NCBI GenBank assembly: GCA_003231035.1
Contig: QIHU01000617.1
Coordinates: 1 to 11,403 of the forward strand
Source: Acidobacteriota bacterium
GTDB taxonomy: Bacteria; Acidobacteriota; Thermoanaerobaculia; Multivoradales; SZUA-115
Direction: 5' to 3'
DNA: 11,403 bases
Under the pieces are notes generated by a model. That model saw only the letters and a program-made list of their open reading frames with translations. It was not told the DNA's origin and made no database searches. This document shows positions 1-8,171 of the stretch, one piece after another. A program made the position numbers and the translations under genes. The number at the start of each line of letters is the position of its first letter. Positions within the stretch are counted from its first letter, which is position 1.

Positions 1-1
1 C

Positions 2-1126
2 GAAGCCTTCTCGGTGCCGCCACCGAGCCATGTTTCCTCCGCCCTTATCGAGGCATTCGGAGCCAGCCTCGAACTGATCCGCACCCTGTGGATGGCTCCG
101 CCCGAGAGTCAGCCCTTCGTAATCGCGGGCGGCGGGACGGCGGCGATGGAGATGGCGGTCGCCAATCTGGTGGAGGCGGGGGACCGCGTCCTGGTGGTCA
201 ATACCGGCTACTTCTCGACCCGCTTGGCCGAGATGCTGCGCCGCCAGGAGGCGTTGGTGGCGGAGGTCGAAGCGGCGGTCGGGGAGGCGCCGAACCCCCA
301 GGAAGTGGAGGCGGCGTTGGTCGGTTTGGCTGAACTGGGGCCGGTCAAGGGGCTCTTTGCCACCCACGTCGATACCTCGACCGGAGTTCGCATCGATCCG
401 GCACCGCTGGCTCGGCTGGCGCGCCAGCACGGAGCGCTGTCCGTCTTCGATGGGGTCTGCGCCACCGCGGCCGAAGAATTCCGCATGGCGGACTGGGAGG
501 CCGACCTCTACCTCACCGCCTCGCAGAAGGCGATCGGCTTGCCGCCCGGGCTGGCCCTGATGGTGGTTTCGGAGCGCGCCCTGGCGGCGCGCGAAGCCCG
601 TCAGACAACGGCGCCGCCGATGGTCCTCGACTGGCACCAGTGGTTGCCGATCATGCGCGCCTACGAAGAACGTCGCGCGAGCTACTTTTCAACCCCCGCG
701 ACCAACTTGATCATGGCCCTGCCGGTCAGCCTGCGCGAGATCTTGGCCGACGGTCCCGAAGCGCGCTTTGAGTTGCACCGCGGCGGGGCAACCGCGCTGC
801 GCCAAGCGTGGCGAATCCTCGGCCTGGAGCCGGTTCCACGTCGTTCAGAGCTGGAATCCAACGCCCTCAGCGCCCTGCGTTTCCCCGAGGGGGTCGACGC
901 CAGTCTGGTGGGCGCCATCGCCGCCGAGGGTGTGATCGTAGCTGGGGGACTCCACCCTGAGATCCGGGGCGAATACTTCCGCGTCGGCCACATGGGTTAT
1001 GCGCTGACTCAGCCGGCGATGATGCGCCGCACCGTCGAGGCGGTGGCCAAGGCGCTGGCCGCCGCTGGCAGGTCGGTGGATATCGAGGGCGCGGTGGCGG
1101 CCTTGGGTGTATTCGGTTCGACTTGA
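2..1126 (+). CDS. PLP-dependent class V aminotransferase, alanine-glyoxylate aminotransferase type (5' partial)
   Basis: Likely transfers an amino group from a small amino acid (alanine, serine or similar) to a 2-oxo acid such as glyoxylate, in the cytoplasm. The frame is open to the left edge (first full codon at base 2). Family proteins have roughly 20-30 more residues at the N-terminus, so the GTG at 14 is probably internal and the true start lies outside the window. Numbering from that GTG, the glycine-rich phosphate-binding stretch IAGGGTAAMEMAV is at residues 37-49, the cofactor-ring aspartate is D146 in SVFDGV, and the Schiff-base lysine is K172 in TASQKAIGLPPG (codon 527-529). The SQKA...PPG context is typical of the alanine/serine-glyoxylate aminotransferase family. 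All catalytic parts are present and the C-terminal domain is complete. It ends 95 bases before the next gene, with which it shows no functional link. The fold and chemistry are well supported; the exact substrate is not. Confidence 0.88.
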   Translation, partial: EAFSVPPPSHVSSALIEAFGASLELIRTLWMAPPESQPFVIAGGGTAAMEMAVANLVEAGDRVLVVNTGYFSTRLAEMLRRQEALVAEVEAAVGEAPNPQEVEAALVGLAELGPVKGLFATHVDTSTGVRIDPAPLARLARQHGALSVFDGVCATAAEEFRMADWEADLYLTASQKAIGLPPGLALMVVSERALAAREARQTTAPPMVLDWHQWLPIMRAYEERRASYFSTPATNLIMALPVSLREILADGPEARFELHRGGATALRQAWRILGLEPVPRRSELESNALSALRFPEGVDASLVGAIAAEGVIVAGGLHPEIRGEYFRVGHMGYALTQPAMMRRTVEAVAKALAAAGRSVDIEGAVAALGVFGST

Positions 1127-1143
1127 TCTCCGCGGTTTCGTGG

Positions 1144-1166
1144 AGCTGTTCATCTGGCGGACAGCT
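1144..1166. other. Small inverted repeat after the aminotransferase gene
   Basis: AGCTGT (1144-1149) and ACAGCT (1161-1166) are perfect inverted copies around an 11-base loop, 18 bases after the aminotransferase stop. No T-run follows, so a classical intrinsic terminator is not supported. It could be a weak transcript-end hairpin or chance. Confidence 0.2.
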
Positions 1167-1172
1167 TGGCCG

Positions 1173-1181
1173 TGATATATC
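1173..1181 (+). promoter_or_regulatory. Possible extended -10 promoter element for the toroid-domain gene
   Basis: TG-A-TATATC at 1173-1181 matches the extended -10 form (TGn plus a hexamer sharing 4 of 6 bases with TATAAT) and is the most AT-rich spot in this gap. It would give a leader of about 35 bases before the ATG at 1222. There is no convincing -35 hexamer 17 bases upstream. Confidence 0.28.
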
Positions 1182-1221
1182 GGACTCTTCCGCTCACGCT
1201 GGGCCTATCTTGGAGGAGCAG

Positions 1222-3066
1222 ATGAAGAAGATGAAACGGTTAGTCGTGGTGTTTATTTTTGGCATGGCCATGCTGGTGGCGGCGCGCCAGTTGATCCAGC
1301 GCGGCAAAATCGCGCACCAACGGTCGACTCCCACTCGGGGCTCGGTTAGCTCGACCTCCCGCGTCGAGGCGGTAGCGGCGCCGACGGTTGGGATGATCGA
1401 TCTTTCGGTGTTAGGCCGTGGTGACCGGACACGGGTGGTGCGCGCGGTGCGCGAGCGGCTAGCGGGTGGGCCGGCGCTCGATCTGCGGTTGGCCCTCGAC
1501 CCGGCTGTTGAGCCCCTAGTTGTGGTCAGCCTGTCCCGTGGCCAACGACCGGCGTGGGTGGCGCAGGGCCGAGGTGAAAGCTATAGTGCCGCCCTGGAAG
1601 AGGCGATCAAGAATCTGGCGCGGAGAAGCAGCGCGGTGCAGGTTGAAGAAGGGCTGTTGAAGATCGACCTGGCCGCTTGGGTGGGGGCGAGCGAGTTGGC
1701 GGATAGACAAGGGCGGATCGCCATCGACCGCAGCCTGGAAGGAATCTGGTTGGAGAAGGGCGGCCTGATGCTGCTGCCCGAGGAGTTGCTCGCCTGGCGC
1801 ATCGTCGATTCGAAGCGCAAGTTGCGCCCCAAACGGCTATCTTTGTACCTGGAGGAAGGCGGGCGAGATCGTGCGAGTGCCAAGCTGCGCGGACCCTTGC
1901 GCCGCTTGCGCTTCGATAGCTTTATCGAAGGGGAGGACGGTCTGGTCGAGCGCCTCTATCGAGGCAACTTGCTCGAGCCCGACCTCTCACCGCCGGCCCT
2001 GCTCGCGGCTGCCGTGGCCGGCGGCGAGTATCTCTTGCGCCACCAGAAGGCCGACGGCAACTTCCACTATAGCTATCGCCCGAAACGCGATAACTACGAC
2101 GAAGGCTACAACCTGCTGCGCCATGCCGGGAGCTGTTTTGCCCTGGTTGAACTGGCACGCGACAGCGGCGATCGGCGATTCCTGGCGGGCGCTAAGCTGG
2201 GCTTGCAGGCCCTGCTCAAGGAGGCGCGCTCGGTGCCCGAGGCCGCCACCTCCGCCGGTGAGGTCCTAGCGATCGTCTCCCCTGGCGAGGAGGCCAAGCT
2301 CGGAGGCGCCGCCCTGGCTCTGCTCGCCATGGTGGAGTACCAGCGACTTTCGGAGGACTTCTCGTGGCTCGATCAGGCCCGAGCCTTGGCTCGCTTCTTG
2401 GTCTTCCAGCAGGAAGAGAACGGACATTTTCATTCCAAGTACTTCTTTGGCAAGCCGGATGACGAGCCTTTCGAGTCGATCTACTACCCCGGCGAGGCGA
2501 TCTTGGCGCTGACTCGCCTCTATCGGATCGATCCTGACCCAGCTTGGCTCAATACGGCCCGCAAGGGAGCGGACTGGCTAATTGGGGTACGCGACCAAGG
2601 CAAGGCGGTGGAGGAGTTGCCGCACGATCACTGGCTGTTGATCGCCTTGAACGAGCTGGCCTCGCTCACCGTCGACGAGTCCTATCCCAGCCAGGCCCAC
2701 AAGATAGCTCATTCGATCCTGGTGGCCCAGCGCACTACTTCCCCATGGCCCGATTGGATCGGTTCCTTCTACGATCCTCCCCGCTCGACACCCACGGCGA
2801 CGCGGGCGGAAGCGCTGGTGGCGATGTCCGACCTCGTCCGAGCTCGCGGCGAGAACCCACGCAGGTATGTGGAGGGCCTACTGAAGATGGCCGCTTTTCA
2901 ACGGCGCACCCAGTTCACCGCCCAGAGTGCTCTCTACTTGCGCCGTCCTGACCTTGCGATGGGCGGTTTTCGGCGCAGTCTGGGCACTTGGGAGGTGCGA
3001 ATCGACTATGTACAGCACAATATTTCTGCCCTCCTAGGGCTACGCCGGCAGCTCGAGAGTCGTTGA
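1222..3066 (+). CDS. Membrane-anchored protein with C-terminal alpha/alpha-toroid-like domain, function unknown
   Basis: The ATG at 1222 is chosen over an upstream in-frame TTG at 1123 because GGAGGAG sits just before it, and it places a positively charged N-terminus (MKKMKR) directly before a hydrophobic segment at residues 6-20. The product is 614 residues, probably anchored by one helix with the rest outside the cytoplasm. Residues about 60-250 are a mixed alpha/beta region I do not recognise. Residues about 256-610 are helical with spaced aromatic/acidic motifs: HQKADGNFHYSY (274-285), YDEGYNLLRHAG (292-303), YYPGEAILAL (421-430), HDHW (468-471) and DYVQH (595-599). Recurrent helix pairs with such motifs recall six-hairpin glycosidase, glucuronyl epimerase or terpene-cyclase-like toroids, so action on a sugar polymer is possible but unproven. 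It appears to be a stand-alone unit, with 95 and 131 base gaps on either side. Confidence 0.75.
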   Translation: MKKMKRLVVVFIFGMAMLVAARQLIQRGKIAHQRSTPTRGSVSSTSRVEAVAAPTVGMIDLSVLGRGDRTRVVRAVRERLAGGPALDLRLALDPAVEPLVVVSLSRGQRPAWVAQGRGESYSAALEEAIKNLARRSSAVQVEEGLLKIDLAAWVGASELADRQGRIAIDRSLEGIWLEKGGLMLLPEELLAWRIVDSKRKLRPKRLSLYLEEGGRDRASAKLRGPLRRLRFDSFIEGEDGLVERLYRGNLLEPDLSPPALLAAAVAGGEYLLRHQKADGNFHYSYRPKRDNYDEGYNLLRHAGSCFALVELARDSGDRRFLAGAKLGLQALLKEARSVPEAATSAGEVLAIVSPGEEAKLGGAALALLAMVEYQRLSEDFSWLDQARALARFLVFQQEENGHFHSKYFFGKPDDEPFESIYYPGEAILALTRLYRIDPDPAWLNTARKGADWLIGVRDQGKAVEELPHDHWLLIALNELASLTVDESYPSQAHKIAHSILVAQRTTSPWPDWIGSFYDPPRSTPTATRAEALVAMSDLVRARGENPRRYVEGLLKMAAFQRRTQFTAQSALYLRRPDLAMGGFRRSLGTWEVRIDYVQHNISALLGLRRQLESR

Positions 3067-3197
3067 TTCCATGGGTCTGGAGCAGACTATTTTTATTGGC
3101 CCGCCACCGTTCATCGCCAATTCATATGCCTTTCGGCATGATGCGTTCCAGATCAGAAATGTCTCGCCGCAGCCCACACCGTGAAAGGAGAACGACA
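3067..3197 (+). other. Long leader/intergenic region before the poly-aspartate gene
   Basis: These 131 bases hold a T-rich spot (ACTATTTTTATT at 3086-3097) that could serve as a -10 region, a small hairpin (ATGCC 3126-3130, loop TTTC, GGCAT 3135-3139), and the ribosome-binding site AAGGAG (3184-3189) eight bases before the GTG start. No clear -35 pairs with the T-rich spot at standard spacing. Nothing else is visible. Confidence 0.3.
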
Positions 3198-4631
<1,434 letters not shown>

Positions 4632-4659
4632 CCTGCGCTAGTTTGACCGCCTGACGGCC

Positions 4660-4692
4660 CGGCCCCCTAGCTTCGCAAGAAGCGGGGGGCCG
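4660..4692. terminator. Strong hairpin between convergent genes, probable terminator
   Basis: The outer stem CGGCCCCCT pairs with GGGGGGCCG and the inner stem GCTTC (4670-4674) with GAAGC (4679-4683), around a GCAA tetraloop and with one bulged A (4669). It lies 28 bases after the poly-Asp gene stop and 18 bases beyond the end of the opposite-strand gene. A short T-containing stretch (AGTCTTGTT) follows on the + strand. The strong stem and convergent setting favour a terminator, perhaps for both genes, although the T-run is weak. Confidence 0.7.
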
Positions 4693-4710
4693 AGTCTTGT
4701 TGGGTGGGAA

Positions 4711-6333
4711 TTATGACCAGCGACGGGCGCGGTAGCGCAACTCTCGACGAATGACCAGCGCCAGCCAGAGGGTCAGGCCAGAGAGAAGTAGCGAGCTGAA
4801 CAAGAGGTATTGGCCATACCGGGTCGGGGGCTGGATGACGCTAAGCAGATAGAAAAGGCTGAAACCGCCGAGGATCGTGCCGGCAGCGCCTAGGGCCTGG
4901 CCACCCAGTTTCTGACCTCTCCCCACCAAGGGCACCAAGAGTAGGCAAGCCCAGTAGTAGCGCGAACTCACCAGCAGGGCGAAGAAGGGAATCAAGCCCA
5001 GTACCAGAGCCTCCACACCGTGGCGTCGGTGCACGGCGGCGAACCAGCCGATGAGGAGCAGCAGGGCGACGAGACGATAGAGCTGCTGCTGCTGGGTAAG
5101 TTGTTGCCGTCGCTCCTCGGAACTCTTCTCCAGCTGGCTGCTGGTGACGCGGTGGGTCAACAGGTGTTTGAGGCCGACCCGTTGTTCGCCGAAGGTATGG
5201 TGTTCGCCGTGGTGGAGGATGTTGCCGGTGAACTCCCCCCAGGCGGTGGGACCGCGCGGGGTGAGGCAGCCGATTCCGAGGCCGACGAGCATGAATAGCC
5301 CGTAGAGCAGGGCGAAGCGCAGCGCGTCGCGGCGTAACCGCCCACCGCGGATCCAGCGCACCAGGGCCGGAACCAAGAGCGAGCCGACGAGCAGGAGAGG
5401 GAAGACGCGCACCAGCGTGGCGAAGGCCAAACTGGCCGCCGCCCAACCGGCCTTGCGCTGTCGCAAAGCGCAAACCGCGATGGTCAAGGCCAGCAGCCAG
5501 TCGTACTGTAGGAAACCGCCGACGATGCGCCCGCGGTCTACCGGGTTGAGGGCGAAGATCAAGAGCGCTAGCCAACCGCGACTGGCGCCGAAGGTGCGAC
5601 CGATGAGCACGAAGACGGCCGCCAGAATCAGCAGGTCGAGCGAGCAGAGGAGCTTCAATGCCCAGGGTCGGCTGGCCGGCAGCCAGTGGGTCAAGGGGGC
5701 GATCAAGGCAGTCCAAAACGGGCTCGCGTTGTAGCCGCGGTCGGTGAAGATCGGGCGCCATTTCTTGGCCGATCGTAGTGGCTGTAGAGCGGCGAGATCG
5801 TCTTGAAATTGTCGCCAACGCTCGGCACTGAAATGGTTTCGGACGAGGGCGCCCCGAGCCGGGTCGCGCGCCTCGGTGACGTAGGAGCGCTGATCGCGCA
5901 CCCAGCGAACTTGCCGCCAGTAGTCGTCCGCTTCGGAGTCGGCGAGAAGAGCGGCATCGTAGAGGTCGAGGTAGCCGATCTCGCCGAAGTACTCGGCGCC
6001 AAGGTAGTAGTGGAAGACGTTCCACACTCGAACTTGTGGGCTGGTGGCGAAGCGCACCAAGTCCTGTCCAGCGGCCTGCCAGGCGGCGGCGAGTGCCAGT
6101 GGCGCCAGGAGAGCGAGCAGCATGGGCTTGCCCCGTCGGCCACGCCAGCTGCTGGCGAGCAAGGTCAGCAAGGCGAGCAGGCTCAGGATGAGCCGCTGGG
6201 TGGAGTCGTCCCACCAGGCGATGGTGCCCCAGATCCCGAGCGTCGCGAGAAGAATCAACGAGAGCCGTCGGCCGGCCAAGAGAAACGAGCGATTGGGAAT
6301 CCCCAACCCCTTGTGCTGGTTCTGGTTTTGCAT
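4711..6333 (-). CDS. Polytopic membrane protein resembling GT-C / GT87-family glycosyltransferases
   Basis: The product has 540 residues with about ten or more hydrophobic helices; the first three lie near residues 23-41, 48-62 and 71-88. A long hydrophilic loop (about 90-203) carries VWNVFHYYLGAEYFGEIGY (103-121) and an acidic LYDAALLADSEADD stretch. GT-C enzymes use acidic residues in an early extracytoplasmic loop to transfer sugars from polyprenyl-phosphate donors, and their length and topology are similar. Later motifs are GGFLQYDWLLAL (272-283), RVFPLLL (309-315) and SSRYYW (456-461). An extracytoplasmic loop near 360-410 is polar with a QQLTQQQQ patch. Family assignment rests on topology and motif style only, so donor and acceptor are unknown. 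The start is the only Met before helix 1; no good ribosome-binding site precedes it, which leaves the start slightly uncertain. It is transcribed divergently from the VWFA gene. Confidence 0.72.
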   Translation of the reverse strand: MQNQNQHKGLGIPNRSFLLAGRRLSLILLATLGIWGTIAWWDDSTQRLILSLLALLTLLASSWRGRRGKPMLLALLAPLALAAAWQAAGQDLVRFATSPQVRVWNVFHYYLGAEYFGEIGYLDLYDAALLADSEADDYWRQVRWVRDQRSYVTEARDPARGALVRNHFSAERWRQFQDDLAALQPLRSAKKWRPIFTDRGYNASPFWTALIAPLTHWLPASRPWALKLLCSLDLLILAAVFVLIGRTFGASRGWLALLIFALNPVDRGRIVGGFLQYDWLLALTIAVCALRQRKAGWAAASLAFATLVRVFPLLLVGSLLVPALVRWIRGGRLRRDALRFALLYGLFMLVGLGIGCLTPRGPTAWGEFTGNILHHGEHHTFGEQRVGLKHLLTHRVTSSQLEKSSEERRQQLTQQQQLYRLVALLLLIGWFAAVHRRHGVEALVLGLIPFFALLVSSRYYWACLLLVPLVGRGQKLGGQALGAAGTILGGFSLFYLLSVIQPPTRYGQYLLFSSLLLSGLTLWLALVIRRELRYRARRWS

Positions 6334-6360
6334 TGAAAAAATTGATCTCGAATGTAGAAA
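6333..6360 (+). promoter_or_regulatory. Possible promoter of the VWFA-related gene in an AT-rich divergent gap
   Basis: TTGAAA (6333-6338) and TAGAAA (6355-6360) are separated by 16 bases and share 5 of 6 and 4 of 6 positions with the sigma-70 consensus. The block is conspicuously AT-rich against its GC-rich surroundings. It overlaps the start codon region of the divergent membrane protein gene, so the same block may serve both directions. Confidence 0.3.
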
Positions 6361-6371
6361 ATGAGCCGCCC

Positions 6372-6388
6372 ATCGAGAACGCCTCGAT
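6372..6388 (+). other. Inverted repeat in the leader of the VWFA-related gene
   Basis: ATCGAG (6372-6377) and CTCGAT (6383-6388) form a perfect 6-bp stem with a 5-base loop, 45 bases before the start codon and just downstream of the proposed promoter. It could be an operator half-site pair or an mRNA leader hairpin. Confidence 0.3.
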
Positions 6389-6432
6389 CAGCAGAGAATC
6401 GAAACGGGCCGAGCCATGTTAGGAGAAAGACC

Positions 6433-8106
6433 ATGAACGACAGATTACTCCGGGCGTTGCAACTCGGGCGGAGTCGGCTGACCCCTGGCGGGGTTGTGGC
6501 GGTAGGCTTGCTCCTGATCCTGATGGCCCCGCTAGCGGTAGCCGAGGAGACGGAGCGAGAGACGCCCACGTCCTTTTCCGAGGTCATCCACGTCGAGCTG
6601 ATCAACGTGGATCTCTACGTGACCGACAAGAACGGCGATCCCGTACCCGGCTTGAAACGGAGTGATTTCTCGGTTTTCGAGAATGGGGAAGAGGTCGAAC
6701 TGAGCCACTTCGCCAGCTATCGTGGCCCGCTGCGCTCTGAGGTTGGGCGGAGGGGTGGCGAGGACGACGTGGCCGTGGCTCCGGGCTTGGCTGAGGAAGG
6801 CGATCTCGCTGAGAAGGAAGCAGAGCCGCTCCAGCTCGTCATTTTCATCGACAACGCCAATACCCGTCCTTTCAACCGCAGTCGCGTCTTACGCAGGGTG
6901 CGCGAGCGAGTCGCCGAGCTAGGAAAGGCTCGGATTTCGGTGGTGACCCACAACTCTTCGCTGAAAGTGCGGTTGCCCTTCACCGAGGATCTTGCCGTGG
7001 TGGACAAGGCTCTGGAGAAACTGGGGGATTTGGCGGCGCGGGGTCTGAATGCGGAGATGGACTTGCGCAATGGGATCGCGGCGATTGCGGATGCGTTGGA
7101 GCTAGCGGGCTGTCCCGGTGCCGAGTCGGTGGCTAGGCAGTACGCCAGTGGTGCACAGATGAAATCCCAGGAGGCGATCCGCGCGCTCGAAGCGATGATT
7201 CGCTCCCTGGCGGCCATACCGGGACGAAAAGCGCTGCTCTACGTGGCCGACGGGTTGGCGGCGCAGCCCGGAGTCGAATTCTTCTCGATGGTTCAAAACT
7301 CGTGCACCATGAGTTCCGCGATGTTGCAGGCCCGCTCCTTTTCGGTCAACGACGAACTGAGCCGGCTGGCGGCGCGTGCCAACAGTGCCCGTGTCACGTT
7401 CTATCCTCTGGACGGCACCGGGGCGCGGAGGAACCCCGGCGAGGATCGAATGAGTATGCAGGAGTCGTTCAAGATTCTCGCCGAAGAGACCGGTGGGCGT
7501 GCTTTTCTCAACTTGAATAACGTGAGTCTCGTGGTGGAGGAGATCGCGGTCGACAACGCGAGTTACTACTCGCTGGCCTATTCCTCGCGATTCGATGGTG
7601 GCGTCGCCGAGCGGAACATCGAGGTCAAACTGCGCCGGCCAGATCTTAAGGTTCGCTACCGTCGTAGCTTCCAACATCGCAGTGCCGAGGAACAGATGGA
7701 GGAGCGGCTTCTAGCCGCCCTTCTACATGGCCAAGTAGCCAACCCGTTGGGCGTGATCCTGGAGCCGGCTCAGTCGTTGGCGGACTCCGGTTCCCTCGTG
7801 CAAGTGGGGATTCCCTTGTCCAAGCTGACCCTGCTGCCGAGCCAGGGCAAGCACCAAGGCAAGGCAAAGCTCTTCATTTTGGTGCGTGACTCCGAAGGGC
7901 GATTTTCCTCCGTGAACAGCGTTGAAGTGCCGATCGCCATTCCGAGCGCTCATTTTGAGCGGGCGCGAGGGCAAATGTGGGGATACAAGCTGAACCTAAA
8001 GCTGCGGGAGGGGGAGAATCTGGTGGCGGTGGCGGTGCGCGACGAAGTCGGACGCGAGATCAGCATCTTGACCCAGACCGTGCGAGTGGCCACCGGCGAG
8101 AGTTGA
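6433..8106 (+). CDS. Secreted VWFA-related Acidobacterial domain protein (TIGR03436 type)
   Basis: I start at the ATG at 6433 (AGGAGA at 6421-6426) rather than the in-frame ATG at 6361, because this gives a signal peptide with cleavage after LAVA (residue 37). The 557-residue product begins with the family's beta-rich preface VELINVDLYVTDKNGDPVPG, followed by DFSVFENGEEVELSHF (to about 93). A von Willebrand A fold then runs from about 135 to 380: strand LVIFIDNANT, ISVVTHNSS, GRKALLYVADG (about 265-275), SARVTFYPLDGTGA (318-331) and LAEETGGRAFLNLNN. These blocks are characteristic of TIGR03436, known mainly from Acidobacteriota. The usual metal-site motif DxSxS is replaced by D140-N-A-N-T144, so metal-dependent ligand binding is doubtful. 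Residues 380-557 look like a beta-sandwich extension. Likely role: exported protein-protein interaction. Its binding partner is unknown. Confidence 0.9.
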   Translation: MNDRLLRALQLGRSRLTPGGVVAVGLLLILMAPLAVAEETERETPTSFSEVIHVELINVDLYVTDKNGDPVPGLKRSDFSVFENGEEVELSHFASYRGPLRSEVGRRGGEDDVAVAPGLAEEGDLAEKEAEPLQLVIFIDNANTRPFNRSRVLRRVRERVAELGKARISVVTHNSSLKVRLPFTEDLAVVDKALEKLGDLAARGLNAEMDLRNGIAAIADALELAGCPGAESVARQYASGAQMKSQEAIRALEAMIRSLAAIPGRKALLYVADGLAAQPGVEFFSMVQNSCTMSSAMLQARSFSVNDELSRLAARANSARVTFYPLDGTGARRNPGEDRMSMQESFKILAEETGGRAFLNLNNVSLVVEEIAVDNASYYSLAYSSRFDGGVAERNIEVKLRRPDLKVRYRRSFQHRSAEEQMEERLLAALLHGQVANPLGVILEPAQSLADSGSLVQVGIPLSKLTLLPSQGKHQGKAKLFILVRDSEGRFSSVNSVEVPIAIPSAHFERARGQMWGYKLNLKLREGENLVAVAVRDEVGREISILTQTVRVATGES

Positions 8107-8107
8107 A

Positions 8108-8150
8108 CCAGGAGCTACCGAGGGGCGATCGGGCCTTCGGCGGCTCCTGG
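8108..8150. terminator. Long two-part hairpin between convergent genes, possible bidirectional terminator
   Basis: CCAGGAGC (8108-8115) pairs perfectly with GCTCCTGG (8143-8150). Inside it CCGAGG (8118-8123) pairs with CCTTCGG (8134-8140) apart from one bulge. It begins two bases after the VWFA gene stop and ends about 20 bases from the stop of the opposite-strand gene. There is no T-run on either side, so termination is inferred from position and stem strength. Confidence 0.5.
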
Positions 8151-8171
8151 AACGGTCGGTGTTTGCGGGTC

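Noticed and set aside
1391..1700. AMMECR1-like domain in the N-terminal half of the anchored protein
   Set aside because: A vague resemblance in strand and helix spacing only; the conserved Gly-Cys-Ile-Gly motif of that family is absent.
3063..3093. Promoter TTGATT - TATTTT before the poly-Asp gene
   Set aside because: The spacing is 19 bases and both hexamers are weak; the first overlaps the previous stop codon. Kept only as part of the leader description.
2988..3197. N-terminal extension of the poly-Asp protein overlapping the previous gene
   Set aside because: It would bury the signal peptide 70 residues in; the GTG at 3198 has a good ribosome-binding site and gives a normal signal peptide.
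4841..6373. 510-codon Arg/Ser/Pro-rich open frame on the - strand overlapping the membrane protein
   Set aside because: Its composition is typical of an out-of-frame read of GC-rich DNA. The other frame shows regular membrane helices and recognisable motifs.
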